From Deltaproteobacteria bacterium (GTDB taxonomy: Bacteria > Desulfobacterota > Desulfarculia > Adiutricales > Adiutricaceae), in NCBI GenBank assembly GCA_031257955.1, contig JAIRNQ010000228.1, positions 1-15,144 on the forward strand: a stretch of DNA of 15,144 bases. The letters run 5' to 3'. Position 1 is the stretch's first letter, and the number at the start of each line of letters is the position of its first letter. The notes below the pieces were generated by a model. The model did no database searches, was not told the DNA's origin, and saw only the letters and a program-made list of their open reading frames with translations. This document shows positions 5,838-11,399 of this stretch, piece after piece. The position numbers and the translations under genes are program-made.

Positions 5838-7043
5838 ATGGTTATTCTGGTTATCAACGCTGGCAGTTCTTCTGTCAAGTTCACCTGTTTCAACATGGCC
5901 GACAACAAAAAAGTCTTGGCCAGCGGGTTGGTGGAGCGGATCGGCATCGAGGGCACCACCATGAAATACACCAACCACAAGGGTGACGAGGTCAAGGGCG
6001 AGGTCAACGTAAAAAACCCCACAGACGCCATCAAGCTCATCTCGGAGCGTCTCCTCGACGCCAAGCACGGCGTCCTAACCAAGCTCGATGAAATCAAAGC
6101 CATTGGCCATAGGGTAGTCCATGGCGGCGAGAAGATTAAAGACCCCATCATCATCACCGCCGAGGTGAAGGATACCATCAAGGGCTGCTTCTCCATGAGC
6201 CCTTTGCATAACCCGCATAACCTCAATGGCATCGAGGCTTGCGAGGGCGTCTTGCCGGGCGTTCCCAACGTGGGCGTCTTCGACACGGCCTTTCACGCCA
6301 CCATGCCTCCCCACGCCTATCTCTACGGGCTGCCCTACAACTTCTACTCGGAGAATTCCATCCGCCGCTACGGCTTCCACGGGACCAGCCACGCCTACGT
6401 CTCCAAGGCGGCGGCCACCCTGGACGGCCGTCCTTACGAGAGCCTGAAGATCGTCACCTGCCACCTGGGAAACGGCGGGTCGGTCGCGGCCATCAAAGAC
6501 GGCAAGTGCCAGGACACCTCCATGGGCCTAACCCCCCTGGAAGGCCTCCTGATGGGTACCCGCCTGGGAGACGTCGACCCGGCCGTGGTCCTCTACGTCA
6601 TGAAGCTGAAGAACTTGACCATCGAGCAGATGGATAACCTGATGAACAAACAAAGCGGCGTTCTGGGTCTGGCCGGGATCGGATCCTCGGATCTGCGGGA
6701 CGTGGAAGCGGCCCAAGACGCCGGGAACGCCCAGTGCCGCCAAGCCCTAGACGCCTACGCCTATAGGGTGCGCAAGTACATCGGTGCCTACACCGCCGCC
6801 TTGGGCGGGCTGGACATCTTGGTCTTCACCGCCGGAGTGGGCGAGAATTCGGCCACTATGCGCGCCTCCATCACCAAAGACATGGAAGGCTTGGGCATAA
6901 AGATCGACCCCGAGAAGAACAAGGTCCGCTCCCCGGATCCCCGGGTCATCAGCACTTCCGACAGCGCCGTCAAGGTCCAGGTCGTGCCCACCAACGAGGA
7001 ACTGGCCATCGCCGAGTTCACCCACGCCCTGGTCGCCAAGTAA
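5838..7043 (+). CDS. ackA: Acetate kinase
   Basis: Cytosolic kinase interconverting acetyl phosphate + ADP and acetate + ATP. It has 401 residues, the normal family length. Visible landmarks: VINAGSSSVKF at the N-terminus (N7), HRVVHGGE (R92), LHNPHN (H124), FDTAFHATMP (D149), YGFHGTSH (H181), CHLGNGGS (208-214), MGTRLGDVDP (R242), FTAGVGENS (330-338) and TNEE (E387/E388). All residues known to matter in the family are present. ATG 5838 is preceded by AGCGAGG at 7-nt spacing and begins at the conserved strand; an in-frame TTG at 5763 would add an unconserved extension. The gene is the only plus-strand gene here, with its own promoter and terminator. No phosphotransacetylase gene is adjacent, although pta-ackA pairs are common. 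Its strong preference for C/G-ending codons fits high expression. Confidence 0.98.
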   Translation: MVILVINAGSSSVKFTCFNMADNKKVLASGLVERIGIEGTTMKYTNHKGDEVKGEVNVKNPTDAIKLISERLLDAKHGVLTKLDEIKAIGHRVVHGGEKIKDPIIITAEVKDTIKGCFSMSPLHNPHNLNGIEACEGVLPGVPNVGVFDTAFHATMPPHAYLYGLPYNFYSENSIRRYGFHGTSHAYVSKAAATLDGRPYESLKIVTCHLGNGGSVAAIKDGKCQDTSMGLTPLEGLLMGTRLGDVDPAVVLYVMKLKNLTIEQMDNLMNKQSGVLGLAGIGSSDLRDVEAAQDAGNAQCRQALDAYAYRVRKYIGAYTAALGGLDILVFTAGVGENSATMRASITKDMEGLGIKIDPEKNKVRSPDPRVISTSDSAVKVQVVPTNEELAIAEFTHALVAK

Positions 7044-7065
7044 CCCCCCCCGTAACCCCCTTTCC

Positions 7066-7129
7066 GGGCCAGGCAACTGGCCCACAAACGGAAAACCGCC
7101 ACCGGAAGCAAACCCGGCGGCGGTTTTTT
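7066..7129 (+). terminator. Rho-independent terminator after ackA, with preceding tetraloop hairpin
   Basis: Main hairpin: AAAACCGCC (7092-7100) pairs with GGCGGTTTT (7119-7127), extended inward by CCGG/CCGG around an 8-nt loop, and runs into six T residues (7124-7129). Just upstream, GGGCCAG and CTGGCCC (7066-7083) form a perfect 7-bp stem closed by a GCAA (GNRA) tetraloop. On the minus strand the main hairpin is followed by only four T residues, so termination of the convergent transcript is possible but weaker. Confidence 0.88.
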
Positions 7130-7196
7130 GTTGCCCGGCCTGGGCGTTGACTGGGGGCGATAAACCTCCGGGTGCCGAACGGAACATGGTTGTGGT

Positions 7197-7220
7197 GGGG
7201 TAGGGTAGGGTTGGGTTGGG
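7197..7220 (+). other. G-quadruplex motif between the convergent 3' ends
   Basis: Five G-tracts (GGGG then four GGG) are separated by TA, TA, TT and TT. This fits the intramolecular G-quadruplex rule with very short loops. It lies between the ackA terminator and the stop codon of the PhoU-kinase gene (7240). The G-rich strand is the template strand for the PhoU-kinase transcript. Confidence 0.8.
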
Positions 7221-7239
7221 TAGAAGGACTGTGGATGAA

Positions 7240-8943
7240 TCACTCAATATAAATGGCTAAAATTTCCAAGGGGAAAATAAACTCGGCCCAGCTTAGGCCC
7301 TTGGCCCGGTGGGCGATGATAGTTTCCCAGAGGTAGCGGGCCCGGGCCACGAATTGGCCGGCCAGGCGGTCGTCCAGGACGAAGCGGGTGGAGGTGACAA
7401 AGGAGCGGGCCAAGCCGAAGGCCAGCCGGGCCGAGTAAGTTTCGTCGTTTTGTTCTTTGGCGAAGGTCCGGGTCATCGACTCGGCCATCCTGGCCGTTTG
7501 GTAGAGCCTGTGGCGACCCTGGTTGCCGACCACCGGAAGGCGGGCGATGGAGACCAGCATGACCGAGACGTCCTGGACGTAATCGGTCTCCCGGGAGCGG
7601 TAGATGTCGACGAAGGTCAGTTTATGGCTTTCGGGGTTATACAGGAGGTTTGAGAGATTAAAGTCGCCGTGAATTCTGGCCGTAAAAGGGACTTTAAGGC
7701 TTTCCTCAAGGGCTTTGGCTTCGGCTAGGACCTCGGCCACCGGCTTGAGCCGCCAAGAGCCTACGGCGCCCTGATGGCGCATGAGCCGGGGGTACAAGGT
7801 GGTGGCTTCCTGGAGGCGATCTTCGGTTTGGCGGCAAAAGGTCGAAGAGACCTCCCGCTCGACCTTGGTCTCGCGCCAGACGTCAAACATGGTCTTGAAG
7901 GCCGCCTTGATGCCCTGGGCCGCCCCATCGGAATCATTGTCCAGCAAAAGTGCTTGTAGGTTACGGCTATTAACGAATTCCATTATCAGGGCGGCTTCGT
8001 TTCCGGCCTCGGCCGGGATGAAGGCCTTGACCTTGGGGGTGAGCCCGGGCCGGAACTCCTCCCAAATGGCCAAATTGTCCCGCTCCCGGGTCATCTTGGA
8101 GGCCGGGCCGTGCTTGAAGACAACGGTTTGCCCGTCTTGCCCGCCTTGTCCGCCCTGGCAGTTTGGCCCGGCTTGGCCGCCTTGGCCCGGGGCGGTCTCG
8201 GGGTGGCCGATGACCCCGATGCGACAGCCGGATCGTCCGCCCCAGATGGAGCGAAAATCCAGCCGGGCCGGTTCCATCGATTCCCCCGTGGCTTTTAGCC
8301 CCTCGCCCAGGGCCTTGTACTGCTCGAGCTTAATCTTCTCGCCCATGCTGATGTAGATTATCTTTTCGCCAATCTCCAAAAATATGTCGCCGATGCGCTC
8401 CAGGTAATGGACGATCATGATGACCGTCACCAGATCCTCGGCCGAGGATCCGGTCCCGAATTCCTTGATCAAGCGGGAGAAGCGGTTGGCGTAGCAGGAA
8501 TCGAGTTTTTCCTCAACTTGGCCCAGTTTGACGGCCAAGCCCACGTCCCTTTGGAGGAGGGCCGGGTATATTTTATCCAGGCCGAAGAGTATTTCCTTAA
8601 AAAACTCGTCCAGGTTGTAAGGATAAAGGACGCTGATGCGGGTAAGGTAGCCGGCTTGGCGGTCGAGGTTCAGAAGCAGATCGCTTATGCGCTCCAGGCG
8701 GGAAGCCACCGACGAGAGGCCTTGCAAATAAAGGCTTTCGCGGTTGGGCCCCTTGCGCATGGCCTTTTCCATGGCCAGTTTTTGCAGTTGGGCCACCTGG
8801 TTGGAGATGTAGGTGACCCGGTTAAAGAGCGAGCGGCTCTTGGAGGGGTCGCGCCGGAAAAGCAGATCCCTGGCGTCGGTCGCGGATTGGCGGACTTCGG
8901 TGGTTAAAAGCCTCAGGAAGACTTCCAGTTCGTCGCCTTTCAT
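7240..8943 (-). CDS. PhoU-domain / APH-like phosphotransferase fusion protein
   Basis: A 567-residue protein with two recognisable halves. Residues about 1-215 are a PhoU-type pair of three-helix bundles; both metal-binding ExxxD signatures are present, LERISD (E84/D88) and LERIGD (E182/D186). PhoU proteins restrain phosphate uptake and phosphate signalling. Residues about 240-567 resemble the APH/choline-kinase fold: a strand with VVFKHGP (K277, candidate ATP lysine), catalytic loop HGDFNLSN (D427, N432) and a metal-binding Asp in TFVDIYRS (D446). A Gly/Gln repeat insertion (residues about 252-272) lies near the kinase N-terminus. No signal peptide or membrane segment is seen. ATG 8943 is chosen; an in-frame TTG at 8958 adds five residues, and neither has a strong Shine-Dalgarno. 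The kinase substrate is unknown and need not be an antibiotic. No pst or phoBR genes are nearby. Confidence 0.85.
   Translation of the reverse strand: MKGDELEVFLRLLTTEVRQSATDARDLLFRRDPSKSRSLFNRVTYISNQVAQLQKLAMEKAMRKGPNRESLYLQGLSSVASRLERISDLLLNLDRQAGYLTRISVLYPYNLDEFFKEILFGLDKIYPALLQRDVGLAVKLGQVEEKLDSCYANRFSRLIKEFGTGSSAEDLVTVIMIVHYLERIGDIFLEIGEKIIYISMGEKIKLEQYKALGEGLKATGESMEPARLDFRSIWGGRSGCRIGVIGHPETAPGQGGQAGPNCQGGQGGQDGQTVVFKHGPASKMTRERDNLAIWEEFRPGLTPKVKAFIPAEAGNEAALIMEFVNSRNLQALLLDNDSDGAAQGIKAAFKTMFDVWRETKVEREVSSTFCRQTEDRLQEATTLYPRLMRHQGAVGSWRLKPVAEVLAEAKALEESLKVPFTARIHGDFNLSNLLYNPESHKLTFVDIYRSRETDYVQDVSVMLVSIARLPVVGNQGRHRLYQTARMAESMTRTFAKEQNDETYSARLAFGLARSFVTSTRFVLDDRLAGQFVARARYLWETIIAHRAKGLSWAEFIFPLEILAIYIE
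8128..8190. repeat. 9-bp tandem repeat, about 7 degenerate copies, in the PhoU-kinase gene
   Basis: Seven successive 9-bp units of TTGCCCGCC/TTGGCCGCC type encode a Gly-Gly-Gln-rich insertion at residues about 252-272, near the kinase nucleotide-binding strand. The unit resembles the one in the MerR-type gene. Confidence 0.8.
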
Positions 8944-8967
8944 GGCCACACCAACCAAAGCCCCGAC

Positions 8968-9062
8968 TGGCCGGGGCGAAATGGGGCCCGAAAAATTCTT
9001 ACGGGCCGGGGCGAAAAGAGCCCGGAACCCTTACGGGACCGGGCGAGAGGCTGGCCGAAATG
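8968..9062. repeat. Imperfect 32-35 bp tandem repeats between the amphi-Trp and PhoU-kinase genes
   Basis: Three related units begin at 8968, 9003 and 9035. They share a GG(C/A)CCGGGGCGAAA-type core and a CTTAC-like end. They fill most of the 148-bp gap and supply several short GC-rich stems. Confidence 0.65.
9014..9043 (-). terminator. Possible terminator after the amphi-Trp gene
   Basis: CCCGG (9021-9025) and CCGGG (9039-9043), with an inner CCC/GGG, form a bulged hairpin. On the minus strand it is followed by CTCTTTTC. The T-run is short and the element overlaps the tandem repeats, so some read-through into the PhoU-kinase gene is likely. Confidence 0.4.
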
Positions 9063-9091
9063 CCGGGGTTGGAAGACAGCCGGTTAACCGG

Positions 9092-9400
9092 TCAGCTTTC
9101 GTCCCCGCCGTCGACGGTTTTGGGCCTCAACTCGGAAAAGAGGTCCCTTTTGGGTGGGGCGACCTCGGCCCAGGAAAAGGAGAGGTTAAGGCGGACCCGG
9201 CCTTTGCGCAGCACCGTTTCGGTGGTTACGTCCAGTATCTCGGAGGGGATGACCGTCTGCTCCCGGCCGTCGGAGGAGACGGAGATCTTGCGCTCCCTGA
9301 AGCCCTCGATCAGGGCCCGAAGGAAATCGGCCACCTGGTCGGGGTCGGAGACAAAATTGTGGGTGAGGCTATTTTTGGGCATGGTATTACCGACCGACAT
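9092..9400 (-). CDS. Amphi-Trp domain-containing protein
   Basis: A 102-residue protein. Residues about 15-80 match my recollection of the small amphi-Trp domain: a helix with DQVADFLRALIEGFRERKIS, a short strand VSSDGREQTVIPS, then alternating strands ending in LNLSFSWAEV with the characteristic tryptophan. Function is unestablished. The family has been annotated near HprK-related kinase and ATP-grasp genes of the so-called GAK system in deltaproteobacteria; none of those partners is in this window. ATG 9400 is chosen; the in-frame ATG at 9382 is an alternative, and neither has a strong Shine-Dalgarno. It lies between the PHP-type and PhoU-kinase genes on the same strand. The acidic C-terminal tail is probably disordered. 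Confidence 0.75.
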   Translation of the reverse strand: MSVGNTMPKNSLTHNFVSDPDQVADFLRALIEGFRERKISVSSDGREQTVIPSEILDVTTETVLRKGRVRLNLSFSWAEVAPPKRDLFSELRPKTVDGGDES

Positions 9401-9460
9401 GATTATTTCTTTTCGGCAGCCATCGGTTGGCGAAAATAGGGCCAAAAAAATCCCCCGCTC

Positions 9461-9508
9461 TCGAAAAATCGGGAACTCGAAAAATCGGGAACTCGATAGT
9501 TCGGCAAC
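9461..9508. repeat. 16-bp tandem repeat upstream of the amphi-Trp gene
   Basis: Two perfect copies of TCGAAAAATCGGGAAC (9461-9476, 9477-9492) and a diverged third (9493-9508). They lie in the gap between the PHP-type and amphi-Trp genes, 60-110 bp upstream of the amphi-Trp ATG. Confidence 0.9.
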
Positions 9509-9592
9509 TCGGGGCCCAGGGCACGGGGGCGCCGGCTGGCCTTGGCCGTCCTGGGGGCCAAAGCCAACTTGGGCTTAAGGCCGGTCGGGCCC

Positions 9593-10726
9593 TTAGGCCA
9601 TCCTGGCCCGATACTCGTCCATGGTCCGCTCGCGGCACTGGCCGGCCTTGGCCAAGGCCTCGGCCACCCGGGCCTCCCACCAGGGCGGCTGGAAGCCAAT
9701 CTCCCGGCCCCGACCGTTCTTGTCCTCGGTAACGTTGGCCCGGATCTTGGAAGACATGTGGGTGTCGTCGCCCATGAAGGCCAAGAGGGGCCGTTTGGTC
9801 CGGCCTTTGGCCCTGGACAGGCTCTCGGTTAAAAACACCGCGTGGTTGGGGGTGGAGGGGTTCCAGACCTCCCAGCCGTCAACGTCCAGATCGTCCAGAA
9901 GGGCCGGCCAGAACTGGGGTGGGTGAGGGATGACGATGCCAGCGTCCAGTCCCCGCGCCTCCTCTATGACCTCCCGGGTCGTGCTAAAACGTTGGTAATT
10001 GAGGCGGTGTTTGACGAAAGACTTAACCACGTTGGCCACCGATAGGCCGCTGCCAAAGAGGATGGGATCGATCCCTTGGTTTCTGGCCAACATGAAGTCG
10101 GTGAGGAGCCTATTTTTTAACATCTCCGAGCGACCGTCGGCCAGAACGTCGCGCCCGTGAATGAGTTCCTTTAGGCGGCAAGCGAAAAATCCGGCCAGAT
10201 CCAGGGCTTGGTGGTCCAACCCGTTGGCGTTTATCTCTTGGCGGATCGATTGGTCGGGGTTGGTCAGGGCCTCGAGGATCTCCAGCAGCTGATGGGCCCG
10301 GTACCTATAGGTTCGATCCATCATGTCCAGAAAAACCCCGGCCCGGGGAAGGTTTGAGCTTTTGAAGTGAATTAAAAGCTGGATCTTTTGGCCCAAATTT
10401 TCGTCATAACAGTCGGCCTCCACCCCGGCCCAGGGGCCCAAGGCCGTGACCCGGTTATGTTGGGTGGGGATGACCAGCCGGTCGGTGGCCACCGGGAAAG
10501 ATCGGGATAGGCGGGTCTCGATGAGTTCCAGGGGCACCCACTCGGGGTGGAAGTGGAGGGCGAATAGGCGCTCCTCTTTGGGCGCGAAGGCATCGGGGTT
10601 TTCGGCCAGTTCGATTTCCTCGGCCGACAGTTCGACCGAAGTCAGCCGGTCAAAGGCTTCGACGTCGGCTTGGCTAATGTCCTTGCCCAATGGGGTGGCG
10701 GCTTGGGTTACGTCGTTCAATTCCAT
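9593..10726 (-). CDS. PHP-domain (polymerase and histidinol phosphatase fold) hypothetical protein
   Basis: A 377-residue cytosolic protein. PHP-type metal-binding motifs appear in family order: HxH at H58/H60 (LFALHFHPEW), H90 (PTQH), E103 (GVEAD), H120 (LLIHF), H268 (IPHPPQFW), E286 (GWEVWNP) and DxH at D321/H323 (GDDTHMS). Together these predict a metal-dependent phosphoesterase or a close relative; the substrate cannot be read from sequence. A helical insertion (about 130-250) separates the two halves of the metal site, longer than in minimal PHP proteins. ATG 10726 is chosen because GGGAG lies about 6 nt upstream; an in-frame start at 10777 is less supported. It follows ybaB by 135 bp and precedes the amphi-Trp and PhoU-kinase genes in one direction. 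The fold call rests on motif order only. Confidence 0.7.
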   Translation of the reverse strand: MELNDVTQAATPLGKDISQADVEAFDRLTSVELSAEEIELAENPDAFAPKEERLFALHFHPEWVPLELIETRLSRSFPVATDRLVIPTQHNRVTALGPWAGVEADCYDENLGQKIQLLIHFKSSNLPRAGVFLDMMDRTYRYRAHQLLEILEALTNPDQSIRQEINANGLDHQALDLAGFFACRLKELIHGRDVLADGRSEMLKNRLLTDFMLARNQGIDPILFGSGLSVANVVKSFVKHRLNYQRFSTTREVIEEARGLDAGIVIPHPPQFWPALLDDLDVDGWEVWNPSTPNHAVFLTESLSRAKGRTKRPLLAFMGDDTHMSSKIRANVTEDKNGRGREIGFQPPWWEARVAEALAKAGQCRERTMDEYRARMA

Positions 10727-10861
10727 TTTCGTCTCCCGTTGGCGCCCTGGCGAAGCGGCGCTCGGGTTAAGTATCAATTACGCGATAGGGCTCCCACTTT
10801 TGGCGTTCAGTCAGTCCCCTTGGCCGCCTGGTCCGGCAGGGTCACGGCGTCAATAATTGTC

Positions 10862-11188
10862 TCAATATTTGTCCGGTTTGATGATGTCCTCGCTAATTTT
10901 GGCCAGCTCCTCCGAGATCATGGCCTGGGCGGCCGCCATGGCCTGATTGGTGGCGGCGATTATTAGATCCGCCAGCATTTCGATGTCGTCGGGATTGACG
11001 ATCTGACGGTCGATTTTCATGGAGACTATCTGGAGACGCCCGTTGGCCGTGACCTGGACCACGCCCCCGCCGGAAGTGGCCTTTACCTCCATGGCGTCGG
11101 AGTCCTTGACGATTTCGGTAATCCGGGCCTGGAGGGCCCTGGCTTGATCCACCAAACTTTTGGTTTTGGTTAAATCGTTTTCGGTCAC
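10862..11188 (-). CDS. ybaB: YbaB/EbfC family nucleoid-associated protein
   Basis: A small dimeric DNA-binding protein of the bacterial nucleoid, 108 residues, normal size. Seen: an N-terminal helix, the diagnostic segment SGGGVVQVTANGRLQIVSMK, and the helix region DDIEMLADLIIAATNQA near the C-terminus. It lies 211 bp downstream of dnaX on the same strand, a widely conserved neighbourhood. GTG 11188 is chosen because GGAGG lies 5 nt before it; an in-frame GTG at 11200 has no comparable site. An AT-rich stretch with a 15-bp palindrome lies upstream, so it may have its own promoter. Confidence 0.93.
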   Translation of the reverse strand: MTENDLTKTKSLVDQARALQARITEIVKDSDAMEVKATSGGGVVQVTANGRLQIVSMKIDRQIVNPDDIEMLADLIIAATNQAMAAAQAMISEELAKISEDIIKPDKY

Positions 11189-11193
11189 GCTGG

Positions 11194-11198
11194 CCTCC
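11194..11198 (-). promoter_or_regulatory. Ribosome binding site deciding the ybaB start
   Basis: Minus-strand GGAGG lies 5 nt before the GTG at 11188. The alternative GTG at 11200 overlaps the upstream side of this site. Confidence 0.7.
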
Positions 11199-11266
11199 AC
11201 GGAAAGGGTAGCCAGGGGGCCCGAAGACCCCCAAGGCGACCGCTATCACAATAAATTCAATAATTA

Positions 11267-11281
11267 TGGTATGTTATACCA
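11267..11281. promoter_or_regulatory. Operator-like palindrome upstream of ybaB
   Basis: TGGTAT (11267-11272) and ATACCA (11276-11281) are perfect inverted copies around GTT, inside the only AT-rich stretch of the dnaX-ybaB gap. This fits a dimeric repressor or activator site at a ybaB promoter. I could not assign a convincing -35/-10 pair. Confidence 0.5.
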
Positions 11282-11333
11282 AGTCCAGGGGCAAATCCGA
11301 CCTTTTCCCCGTGAACGCGCTCCTATCATAGCA

Positions 11334-11360
11334 CGGATCGGGCCAGTTTTGTCCGATCCG
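11334..11360. other. Stem-loop downstream of dnaX
   Basis: CGGATCGG (11334-11341) pairs perfectly with CCGATCCG (11353-11360) around an 11-nt loop, about 40 nt after the dnaX stop. No T-run follows on the minus strand, so it is not a classical terminator; it may protect the mRNA end. Confidence 0.55.
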
Positions 11361-11399
11361 GTCCCGGGCCCATCCGGCCCCGGGCCCGCCGGCCGGCTC

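Noticed and set aside
10305..10325. tRNA T-loop-like GGTTCGATCC
   Set aside because: It lies inside the PHP-type coding sequence with no acceptor or anticodon arms around it.
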